Both the position numbers and the translations under genes were made by a program. 64,000 bases of DNA from Laburnicola sp. R22_1 (Eukaryota > Ascomycota > Dothideomycetes > Pleosporales > Didymosphaeriaceae), in contig JACONQ010000001.1 in NCBI GenBank assembly GCA_014281115.1, forward strand, positions 4,216,001 through 4,280,000, given 5' to 3'. Every line of letters begins with the position of its first letter. Position 1 is the first letter of the stretch. The notes below the pieces were generated by a model, which was not told where the DNA came from, did not search any database, and saw only the letters and a program-made list of their open reading frames with translations. Positions 52,401 through 63,060 of the stretch are shown in pieces.

Positions 52401-53724
52401 CCTTCTAGGCAAGAGTTATAAACTGCCTCCACTTATTTAGTTTTTAAGTGGCCTTACTACGTTTAATTACTACGTTTTTTGATTATATTACTAGCGTCTA
52501 TATAATATTATATTATATTATATATACACTAAGCCGTTAAATCTAGAGCGCGTTAAAGTTTTACTAACGTTTCTCCTCCTAGCTTTTAAGATAATAACTT
52601 ATAATAATAATACCCTAACTTGCTTACCTATCTACTACCTTACTAGATAATTAACTTTACTTTTTAACCTTTTACTATATTACTAGATAATAAATAATCT
52701 ACTATATATATACTCTACTACTACTATCGCTATAATATATAATAAATTACGCACGCGCTTCCTACTCCTAACACTAAATAGTACTTTACTAGTCTTTACT
52801 AATAATAACTTATTAACCTCTAGTATACTTTTCTAGTCTTACTTTATCTATTTTCTATAAAAATTCTATAAAACTATTACGTACCTATATATACTCTACA
52901 CCTTTAGTAACTATTTATTATGTGTTTTTATACTAGTAAAACTATAAGTAGTCTATAATATGTCTAACCTTTTACTTCTAGATCTAACTAAATCTTACTT
53001 TTTACTTTCTAAAAGCGCTCTAGTAACGCCTATTACTAATATAGCTAAGTACTAGGCAACTAAACTAGTAAGAAGAGAGCTATAAGTTAAAATTAATAGT
53101 CTCTAGAGCACCTAGATATTGTCTAATATAATAAGACAAACTAGCTATAGTAATTTATTTGCTATATAACTTATACTATACTACTATATATTTTTAAGAA
53201 TAATAGGTGTTTAACCTTATATATTTTTTTTTGCGACTAAGAGGTTTCTAATAAAAATATTATAATAATAGTAGTTATTTCTCCTACTATTATTAATATA
53301 GAAAAGTATTTTAAGGTAGTGTTAATATAAAAGGGTTAGCGTATTAGCCTAAGCTCGCTAAGCGAGCTTAGCGCGCCTACTTTAACTAAAAAAAATCTAT
53401 ATACAAAATATAATAAGGCTATATTACTATACTATAGTTTAGAGTAAAGGGAAGGTATAAGATAGTGCTAGCGCTATAATGCTATAACTATTATTTTCCT
53501 TCTCTACTATTATTCCTAAAGATTACTAGAAGTAATAGCTATTATATTAATAGGTTTATGTACTATTTATAAGATATATACTAAATAGAAGCTTATACAC
53601 TATAGGTATACTAACGCTCTATCTTTATATTAAAGTTAACCTTAAGAAGACTTCTATCGCTCTATTTCCTATTATCTTTCTAGGCCCTAGTGCTAATACT
53701 AATGCTAATACTAATACTGCCTAA

Positions 53725-54345
53725 AAGTACGCTTTAAAGATCTATCCGCTTGCTAATATTATTAGGTCTATACTAGAATACTACTCTATTTACGGTATTA
53801 TTAATAGAAAGTAAAAAGTATACCTTATTCTATATAAGGTGGTCCTAGTGTACTAGTTAGGCTAGTAATAAATTAGTAACTATAGACGTAGTAATAATAG
53901 ATATATAGAGTTCTTACTATAGTTTTTATATTACTACTAGTTAAAAAGGCAGTAATAACCTTAGAGAAGGGTAAGATTAAGGGAAAAAAGAAGATAAAGA
54001 TATTTATTAATAAGTTGCTAGGGAAAAAAAGTGTTACGTAAATATATTAGATTCTTATAGTTATTATAGTATTAGATAAGTGCAACACGTAAGTAGCACA
54101 GTTACTAATAATAGTAAGAAAGTAAGAGTTAGTTTTCTATACACGCTTTAAGTAAATTTTAATAGGTGTTAGAGCGCTTATAGATAGTAAGGCAAGTGCA
54201 TAGTAATTACTATTATGTTAGCGGAGACTAAGAGTAGATTGTATTTTTAGGCGCTAGACTAGAGTGGCCTTTCTATTCTAATCTACGTAGGCTTAAATTA
54301 AAAAAATATGGTTAAAAGAGTAATTAACACTAAATAAATAATGTA
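53725..54345 (+). repeat. diverged coding relic, copy 1
   Basis: Translation with stops shows LEYYSIYGIIN and neighbouring residues that resemble 56680-57295 (LEFYSIYKIII). The two copies also share an end, cttaaattaaaaaaat. An old transposon gene, family not recognised. Confidence 0.5.
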
Positions 54346-54420
54346 ATATTACCTTTATAATAGCTATTTTATATATATTTATTATTAGTATCTAGATTAT
54401 ACTCTTTATTATTATATATC

Positions 54421-54456
<36 letters not shown>

Positions 54457-55030
54457 TGCTTATTATATATATATATAGGCGCGTAACTACCTACCTTATA
54501 GAAAGCGTGTTATTAGGTTAAGGAATAGCTATGCTAAATTATAACCTTAAGGTCTTGCGTAATAATTAAATATATTGTGTAGTAGATAGATAAACACTTA
54601 ACCTAGTTGCAGATTTTATACTATATAGGCAACTACGCATTATATTATTATTAACTTTAGTATTTATAGACTATAGACTATACTAGCAGTATAGCTTATA
54701 ATTAATTCTATAAAAAGCTAGTTAATTTGCACATACTTATAAATAGTTTCTAAATAGCTAAATCTATCTTACTACTTTACCTTATTTTAAAACGTTTTTC
54801 TAGTACCCCTGTAGCTTTTTATAATAGCGTTTTACTATGTACTAAGAGTGCGCGAAGTCTTCTTTTAGATAACCTTTAATAACTTTTTAACTACTTTATA
54901 TATATTAAAACTTTTTTAAAAATTTAAATAATATATTATTAGTACTATATTATTATATAATAATATTACGTAATATATATAATAACTAGTAAAATAAAGA
55001 GTTTTTATTAATTACTAACTAATTACATAA

Positions 55031-55121
55031 TAAAACTACCTAGAGGTAACACGATAAAGGCTTTTATCTTAAATAACATAATAAAAAAGCAGAGCCCCCT
55101 ACTTAGTAATTAAAAAAGCGT
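55031..55121 (+). repeat. 90-bp family, copy 4
   Basis: Same core as the other copies (acacgataaaggcttttatc); directly upstream of the second copy of the 650-bp duplication. Confidence 0.8.
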
Positions 55122-55124
55122 ATA

Positions 55125-55690
55125 TTAGAAAAGGTTTTAAGTAAGTATAAGCAACTAGGGTATCTAAGTAACTCTAAGCACGCCTATATACGCCTATACA
55201 CTAAATACGCTTAGAGCGGCACTAGTAATACTACTTTTTTCTTAGTATACGTATGTATAAGATTGCGCAAGAATGTGTACCTATGCCGCTAGTGCACCTA
55301 GGATACCTAGGGTACCTAGGATATATAGGGTACCTAGGATATATAGGGCACCTATGCTATTAAAATAATGCTAATTAATTAGCAAATAAAGCTCTTTAAT
55401 TAGCTAGAATTTAAAAAAAGCTCAGTAAGTAGCTTACTAAGCAGCTTACTAAGCTTTTAAAAAAAGATTTTTTAAAGTATAAAATTAAAGTCTCTTACTA
55501 GATAGTAATTACTAGTTAATATAACAGTACTAATTACTAGCGTGTTATATAGAACTTCTACCTAACTCTAAATTCTAGATTTTGTAGATTTAAAAATAGA
55601 AAGAATATAGTTTTATAATTGTTTAAAAGAATTAGATTTGGCGAAAATTAGTGGCTTGGCAAAGAACACTATTTTAAAAGTTTAAACTTC
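55125..55690 (+). repeat. 650-bp duplicated segment, copy 2
   Basis: Matches 51740-52400 in two blocks (55125-55425 and 55455-55690). It also contains an expanded array of acctaggatata/acctagggtac units at about 55285-55350. Confidence 0.75.
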
Positions 55691-56333
55691 AATAACTTTT
55701 TAACTACTTTATTATTATTATAACTTTTTTAACAATTTATATAATAATTTATTAGTACTATATTTTTATGTAATAATATTACGTAATATATATAATAACT
55801 AGTCAAATGAAGAGTTTTTATTAATTACTAACTAATTATATAATAAAAATAGTATTTTTAAATTAAATAATTAAAGACTAGTATTTTCTCTATAAATCTA
55901 TTAAAAAATTAAAATTATAGCTTTACTAGTAAACAAGTTATAAAGCTTTAAAAATTACTTATTTAGGCTATTTGTGCATATCTACGCAAGTCTACGCATA
56001 TCTATACATTTCTAAGTATTTTTATGCTAGTAAATTACTTGTGCAAAAATGCGTACAAATATGTAAGTCTACGCACGTCTGCGTATAATTTGTATAGTTA
56101 AGTAGAAAAACTTTCTTAATATAAAAAGGCAGTTACAAAAATACGCCTTTAAACTACTAAGTAAGCTTAGTAGTTTTAGTATAGGGCTACTCTTATAAGC
56201 AAAATTTTTATAAAGAGGCTACTTAGAACTTTAGGAGAGATATAACTTTAGCGCGGCTATACTATAAGTTATCTCTTCTTTACTATTCTAATTATTATAA
56301 ATAATATAAGTTAATATATTAATAGGTATATAC

Positions 56334-56522
56334 TTGTCAGATATGCAGCTGTTAGATAGAACAAGCGCGTTGAGGTTGGATCTGTACAATAAAGCAGGGA
56401 CCACCTGGCTTGGCACACTAGCGAAGAAGTCAGAACCAGCCGAACACGGTGGACAAAAAACACAATACAATCATCATTATCTATTAAGGCGCATTATCGC
56501 ATTCAACCATTAAATCTGACAA
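56334..56522. mobile_element. unmutated MITE-like island in the AT-rich block
   Basis: About 190 bp of normal base composition bounded by TTGTCAGAT at the left and its inverse ATCTGACAA at the right, with tac on both sides. The surrounding DNA is strongly mutated while this is not, so it probably inserted after RIP. No coding capacity. Confidence 0.55.
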
Positions 56523-56679
56523 TACTACTTTGCTTATAAGTAGAATAAGAGTAATATATACTAGATATACGTTTGTTGCTCTATTACTATATTAACGTTA
56601 TTTTTAATAAATTTTTTACTATCTCTTTATATATACCTTCACGCCCTAATATTTATTTAGAGATTAATATTATTACTAA

Positions 56680-57295
56680 AAAGTACACGCTAAAGATTTG
56701 CGCCGCTATTACTAAGGTAATAATATTAGAGTTCTATTCTATCTATAAGATAATTATCTATAGGAGCTTAGTATACCTAACTATTTATAAGGCAATCTTT
56801 ATATACTAGCTAGATTAGTAGCTTATCTAGTTTATAAAAACTAAGAAGACTATATTCCTACTCTAGTAGATAAAATTGCTTTTTATTAGTAATAGAATCT
56901 AAGAAGAAAAGTAAAAGGTAGAGAATAAGGTGTTTATTAACAATTTCTAGTATAATAAGAGCATTATATAGATCTACAAGATTCTTCTAGTAGTTATATT
57001 AGCTTATTTAAGCGAGTACGCTATATAAGTAGTGTGTAAGCGTAGATAACTAATAATAGTAGTAGTAATAAGCTACGTATACCGTGTACACTGTAAGTAA
57101 ACTTTATATTAAGACTAGAAGCTTATAAATATTAGGGGGTATAAGTAAGTTTAGACTATTATTATATTACTAGATATTTAAGGTTAGTCTTTAATTAGAA
57201 TTAGGTGCTGTATATAGTAGTATATAATAACCTTTTATCTTAATCTACTTTAACCTTAAATTAAAAAAATAGGTTAAAAAGGTATTTGGCAAGCT
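56680..57295 (+). repeat. diverged coding relic, copy 2
   Basis: Partner of 53725-54345, same strand. It lies just upstream of the second Fot/pogo element. Confidence 0.5.
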
Positions 57296-57361
57296 GACTA
57301 TATTTTCTCTATAAATCTATTAAAAAATTAAAATTATAGCTTTACTAGTTAAAAAGTTATA

Positions 57362-59573
57362 ACATATTCTATTAGTAGCCTAGATAGATTAGTCCGCTAG
57401 ATAGTTTTTGCCAAGACCACAACACTTTACTATAAATTATAATGTCTTAATAACAACGCGTTATTATCTAATTAAGAAGACAGAATTAAGCTTGCCCTTT
57501 ACGCCTATTAGAATAAGCAAATTTTAAGCCTAGAATGCGCTGCTATAATATATAATATCCTAAAGTCTATACTAAGCAATTAAATTAATAGAATTACCAC
57601 CTAAGCAAATACACAATTAGGCATAGCAAAGCTTACTATAACTAAAGAGCAGACGCTTATATAGTATATTCTTAACCTAGATTTGCAAGGATTTGCACCC
57701 TAGCTAGGTAAAGTAAAAGATATAGCTAATAAACTGCTAGCTGCGCGGTATAGAGACCTTATAGGATAATACTAGGCTTAGCACTTTGTAAAGCACATAT
57801 CTAAGCTTAAAATAGCTTTTAATTAAGCAAAGAACTAATAGAGAATATAATAGGAATACCTAGAAGTTATAAACGTATAGTTTTAGCTAGTAAAGAATAC
57901 AAAAGCTAAGTATAGAGACCAGAATAAAGATATTTATAACTTTAACAAGATAGGCTTCTAGATAGAAGTTATTAGCTTAATAAAGGTTATAACTAGTTTA
58001 GAAAGATATTCTTAACCTACACTTATTTAGCTAGGCAACTGCAAGTAGGTTATAGTAATTTAGAGTATTTGCGCTGCTAGGTATACTACTCTGCCCTTTA
58101 TTATCTATAAAGAGCAAGTCTACATATTAGCATAGTATAAGAAGACTAGTATCTCCTATAATTAGAAGCTCTTAGTCTCTAAGACTAGCTAGACTAATAA
58201 TAAGCTTAGAGTTATATAGTTAAAACACTTTAACGCGTATATAAGATCGCGCATAGTAAGGTTATAGAGATTACTTATTCTAGACAGCTATAAGAGCTAC
58301 TACTCCTAGAATTTTAAGGATTATTACCTAGAATAAAAGATCCTAACACTCTATATGCTAGCGCACTTATTTTATATCCTCTAGCTGCTTAATATAGTCT
58401 ATTTTGCGCTACTAAAGCTAAAGTACTTCTAGCGCATATAGGACTTAGCGCACTAACGCGTCTTTTATATTAATAAAGAGAGCTTTCTACTAGCCTTTTA
58501 TAACGCGTTTTTTAATATATTTATACTAGAAAACTATAAGAAAGCCTTTAAGGCCTCTAGGCTTATTCCTTTAAATAGATTAGTAGTAGTAAATCGCCTT
58601 AATATGCGTATTTACACTCTACCTTAGAGTATCTTACTAGATACACTATAGTAAGCTAGAACCCTAAGTAATACCCTTAAGTTTAGATTCTAGTTAAAGC
58701 TTATACGCAACTCTTTTATTTAGTCTCTACCTAATACTAAATTAAGCTACTTATAGCTTATAAAAGGTGCTAAACTTATACTCTACTATAGTATACTTTA
58801 AGAGACCTATATTAAAGAACTTAAGAAGCAAATTAAGATTCTAATAAAGTAAAAAACGCGTGAAAGAAAGCGTATTTAGAAAGATAAAACGCTAGACTTT
58901 ACTTAGAGAGTAGATTTAGGAGTAGAAAGCCCTTCTATTAGGGTAAAGTTATTAAAAAGGGCGCAAGGTAGTAGTAAGAGAGAGGTAGGTTCCTTAACAT
59001 AACACTACTATAAAAGGTGTAGAGAGTCTAGACATAATATAAGGACCTATTAAATAGATAAAGAGATAGAGAAGAAGTTAGATATTACTCTTAGTAGCTT
59101 ATTTTTAAATAGTGTTAATAGTAAATTAGAGTAATTTTATTATAGGTTACTATAAAGCTGAAAATAATAGGTTAACTTTATTTTATAATAGTACGTACTT
59201 AGTGGCTAAAAATTAGATAAAGTACTACTTAAGATATACTATACTTTACTATAAATTATAATAAGTATACTATATATTACCTATATATAGTATAGTGGAT
59301 AATATATTATATATTATAGAGAGTCTTATTATAAGTTTATACTACTAAGAAAGACTTCTTAGCTTTGCGCAGCTGCTGTAGCCGCGTAAAGAGGCTACAT
59401 AATATAAAAAGTAGATTAAATAGTAACCTAGTATATTATAAGTTATAGTAGGTTATTATAAGTTACTATAAAGTAATGTTAGTGGTGTTCTATAATAAGT
59501 TATAAGGGACCTCGAAGTTGCCAAGAAAAACTGTCCGGCACACTAATCTGTCCGGGCTACTAATAGAATATGT
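57362..59573 (+). mobile_element. RIP-mutated Fot/pogo element with TA target
   Basis: 2212 bp between TA at 57360-57361 and TA at 59574-59575. Both ends start ACATATTCTATTAGTAGCC and are alike over about 48 bp, the differences being mainly T in the left copy against C in the right. The sequence around the insertion (gttaTAaagctt) occurs uninterrupted at about 55945-55960, giving an empty site. Confidence 0.85.
57445..59055 (+). pseudogene. second Fot/pogo transposase, heavily mutated
   Basis: Broken by dozens of TAA/TAG, yet it follows the transposase of the element at 46893 along its length: ILNLDLQGFAP for LDLRGFPP, DIANKLLAARYRD for DMANSLLAKRHRD, IYNFNKIGF for TYNFDESGF, and a C-terminal knuckle CRESRHNIRTY for CGEPGHNRTTC. 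Several catalytic acidic residues are changed (D to N). Longer than the first element by about 340 bp, mainly outside the shared coding part. Confidence 0.75.
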
Positions 59574-61181
59574 TAAAGCTTTAAAAAAATTACTTATTTA
59601 GACTATTTGTGCACATTTGCGCAAGTCTGTGCATGTTTGCGCATTTTTAAGCATTTTTATGCTAGTAAATTGCCTGTGCAAAAATGCGCACGGTTGAGCA
59701 GCCTCTCTGAAAAAAACTTTCCTAATGAACTGAGCTAGAGAGAACCTTCTCTGGTGCTCGTCGGACGATGTCATGGGATGGGCTATCGATGACGACCCAT
59801 ACGCTCTAAAAAGTGGAATGTGTGGGTAACTGGATATAATATGGGCATATTCAGGCGGTTGTAGATGATGTTATTAGCTTCCTAAATGAGATGGTAGCGC
59901 AGTTAGATGAAATTGATAAATTTGTAGTACTTTTAATCTAGCTTAACACTATATTTAGAGTGGTGATAGCCTTACGTGAGCGTACTACGCGCGTAGTACA
60001 CATGCGTATGGGTACTACCTAGGCTGAGTACGCATGCGTATGCGTACCTACTAGGTTTGCGCGAACTTAGCATTTGCCCAGGTATGCTTACATTGCTGAA
60101 TCCGCTATCTTTAGATCCACCCGACGTGGATAGCGCAGTGCGAGGGGAAGCCAGTTGCTGCAATATGTCTGGCTCCTGTTCCACTTTACGACCGTGGCGA
60201 CGGTGCCGCTATAACTTGTAGCCAGAATGGAGTACGTATCGCTCTTAAAACTCAACCATAATATAGCCTGTTCAACAGTGAACTGTATAAGGTCGCGTTG
60301 TTGCTGTTATAGGTATTGCAACGCGTGCCGTCGCCGTATCACCTAGCGCCGGCATTGACTTGCCACTGCCGCTGGCCAGCGACTCCGGCATCTTCGGAAC
60401 ATATTCTTAAACTGTTTCCAGTTCATGAGTAAGACGTGTCTTGTGGCTTTACCAGAAGTTGCCAGCATATCAACCGCTATGGAGAACACGCAGCCTTGCC
60501 ATTTGTTCATTATTTCAGAGCTCAAGGGCACAACGAACATGCGCTAAGCCATCCGAATCCTGCAAAACATTCGAAACGAAGATTTCTCTTCATCTCGGTA
60601 CGCCATCTTGGCCAATGCACGCATGCGATGCAGCAATGAAGCGGCCCGGACAGCTTAGTGCCCGACATATGACAGAGAATCGGAGTACCCTATACGTTGC
60701 TTAAGCTGAAGAAGCTACAGAGCGGAAGTTCTCAAAAGGGTAGTTCGAAGCACAACAAGGAAATTACCCAGCCAGGGTCGGCGCTGTGTAGGATATCATA
60801 GCATAGCTTATCCCAGCCTTAGCCGTCAATAATATAGCTGTCAATGAAACCTTCTTATTGACTATTCAAGATATTATGATAACATCGTTTCTTGATTCAA
60901 TAAGTAATAGTCTTATGTATTTAGTAGTATGGTTGGCACTACACACATGCACTAGCGCCGCCGCGTGTTAGCTTTGTCTACTACCCATTAAAATTGTTCG
61001 ATCATCTCTGAAATCAGACACTGCTCGGTGCGTCCTAATATAGTAGTACAAATAAACGAATCAATTCTAGTCTATAGTCTATATAATAAGGATTATTGCC
61101 AAACGGGTGTGAAAAAGTGTAAGAAACGGCACTGCTATCCAAGCATCGCCAGTGCAACGCTTGCCTGTGCCGAACAACTAC
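59574..61181. other. region between the second Fot element and the ribonuclease gene
   Basis: 59576-59740 continues the sequence that also follows the empty site near 55960. 59950-60083 is full of palindromic tacgcatgcgta motifs and ends with gcatttgcccaggtatg, the inverse of the segment starting at 46741. 60084-60740 has normal composition with short frames only. 60780-61090 is AT-rich. No gene supported. Confidence 0.5.
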
Positions 61182-61799
61182 TCACACTTCCTCACACTTC
61201 TTGAAGGATTTCTTGCCCTGGAAGTCAGCGGCGACCTCACTGTGGGTCATAACACCGCAATATTTGACGGCATCATTATGGTTGGCATAAACGACCCTCA
61301 AAGGAGTTTTCATCGTCTGGTCTCTGTTCTTGGCGTCTTTATTCCACTGAAGCTGGTCTTTCTTTCCTTTCGATCCTTTCCAGAATACAGGGTACTCCCA
61401 GAGAGAGGCACCGTGCGCGTCGCACTCCGGAACCCGCCATTCGATGCCGTCGCCGTTCCCATACATGTGTGGGTCACCAGATTTGCCAGGTGAGAAAGCA
61501 CCAATGCTAGCCTCACTTTTGGCGTGGGCAACGTTGACTTCGAATTTTTTTGTCTTGGATTGGTTTTTGTCTGGCGTGCAAACAACGTTACCGGCGCGAG
61601 CTTCAAGGTGTTTGACCTGCGTGCTAAGTCAGCATGGACGGCCCCAATGATCATCGTATGATCACGAATTTTGTTCGATTGACTGAAATCTCTCACTTAC
61701 AGCCACCGCGATGTCGACTTCATGCTGAGCAATGGGAGTCGGAGCAGCGAAAATGGGTGCTACCAGAGCGGCTACGATGAAGACAATCGAGGAATGCAT
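61182..61799 (-). CDS. secreted guanyl-specific ribonuclease, T1/N1 family
   Basis: Two exons, 61701-61799 and 61182-61616; the 84-nt intron has GTAAGT and GCAG and is in phase 0. 177 residues. Residues 1-20 are a signal peptide (IVFIVAALVAPIFA), followed by a short propeptide-like stretch to about R40. The mature part has the T1-type catalytic set in order: H83 in GDPHMYGN (His40 of T1), E107 in LWEYPVF (Glu58), R140 in LRVVYAN (Arg77) and H158 in CGVMTH (His92). Cys 46, 98, 153 and 174 can form two disulfides. Such enzymes cleave RNA 3' of G outside the cell; related folds without catalysis serve as effectors in some plant pathogens, but here the active site seems complete. The T1 Tyr38 position is Asp. 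Intact and next to RIP-degraded DNA. Confidence 0.88.
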
Positions 61800-62079
61800 T
61801 TCTGGATGTTGCTGACAGAAATAGTCGTTTTAATTGTTTTTGGTGGGTTGATCGAATTAAGGAGAACTTAATCTCTGCAAATGAATGGATAGAAGAGTTT
61901 GTTGTGAACTGTTGAATAGTGAATAGTGAGTGTGGTGAGGTTAGAAGTCGAGATTGAACTTGATTTATAGTTCTATGGTCATGATCTTGATCTAGATTCT
62001 GAGCGAAACATGATTCAATCTTTAATCAATTTAATCTACATGAATTTGTATTAATGCATAATTTGGAAAAGGTCAGGCT
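61800..62079. promoter_or_regulatory. upstream region of the ribonuclease gene
   Basis: On the minus strand the leader is rich in ttcac/aacaa; a TATAAATC motif (gatttatag on the plus strand at about 61964-61972) lies about 165 bp before the start codon and may be the core promoter. Confidence 0.45.
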
Positions 62080-62400
62080 GAGATTCGTAGCAGCCAAGGT
62101 CTGTAATGGCTGTGCAACGGCTGTGCAACGGCCGTGCAACGGCCGTTCTACGGCTTTAACGGTACAAATCCTGAGACCCCAAGCCGCCGTGTTCTAAGAT
62201 TATTCCACAATCGTTCTACAACGCTTTTGCGACTCCACAACACCTTACTAGCAAAAAGTTTAGACTATGCTTCGTGGCAGCTAAGGCCTGCAATGGCGGT
62301 GCAACGGCCATTCCACGGCTGCAATGTCAGTCACCATGCTCCACGACTATTCCAGGACGCTTCTGCGCCTTCATAGCCCCTGCAGCGCCTACAACGCCTG
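62080..62400. repeat. imperfect direct repeat rich in gcaacggc units
   Basis: Two related units of about 185 bp: 62080-62265 (ctgtaatggctgtgcaacgg) and 62266-62400 (cctgcaatggcggtgcaacgg). Within the first, gtgcaacggc is repeated three times in tandem. A frame of 80 codons runs through it but looks repetitive, not like a gene. Confidence 0.6.
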
Positions 62401-63060
62401 CGAGGCCACAGTAGCCTACATAGCCTATTGGATTCTGCCTAGTCAACAAAAACAAAAGATTGTGGAATAAATTCTAAGAGCGAGTTTCCAGAAACGGAAC
62501 TACGGAATTGTAACGCGAGTCTACCTAAGGAAAAACAATAGCTATTTTGATTTCCTATTTTCTTGAACTTAGTACTGCTATTATCTATGATATAATCATA
62601 GAATACTACAAGATTAAGCAAGGGAGGATTATCAGGCGGACGCGATGAAACGGAAGGCCATGCTTTTGTGACTCCGGGCCGATGTGTGGATGCCTTAATC
62701 TGCACGACGCTAATGGCATCCCAGTCTCGCCATCCGAGAAGCAGGATCCGAGAAGACAATTGCCTTGAAGATTCCGTCATGCTGTAGATTACGGGAGGAC
62801 GTTCATTCTCGGCCTGCTGTATATATAACTGCAGCGTCTCTCATCGCGCATCTACATCTACTTAATCGGCAGTCTTCGGCAAGGAGGGAGGTAAACTCCA
62901 TCTACGTGGATTTACTCCACTCCACGACCTCCACGGAAGTTAAGGAGAAGTCTTGGGGCTAAGTGCTATGCCTATTTATGTGCTAGCGTGTTGCAGGGGG
63001 GTGATTTAAGGTGTGATGATGCGTGGGGCGTTTGGGGTGTTTTATGTAGGTCAACCTCGT
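62401..63060. other. no supported gene
   Basis: A 113-codon minus-strand frame (62439-62780) is present but has no recognisable domain, atypical composition and no start context; I see nothing else. Confidence 0.4.

Larger units (their letters stand above)
49141..57361. repeat. AT-rich RIP block with layered repeat relics
   Basis: Eight kilobases dominated by TpA, with no open frame over about 80 codons and no gene. Internal structure can still be seen: a tRNA-like stretch, four copies of a roughly 90-bp repeat, a duplicated 650-bp segment, a pair of diverged coding relics (53725-54345 and 56680-57295), a copy of the 28.6-kb repeat (54670-54873), a microsatellite (tta)n at about 54420-54452 and an unmutated 190-bp island (56334-56522). 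Best read as heterochromatic repeat DNA degraded by RIP. Confidence 0.85.

Noticed and set aside
62439..62780. 113-codon minus frame
   Set aside because: Composition unlike the other genes and no conserved motif; adjacent to repeat DNA.
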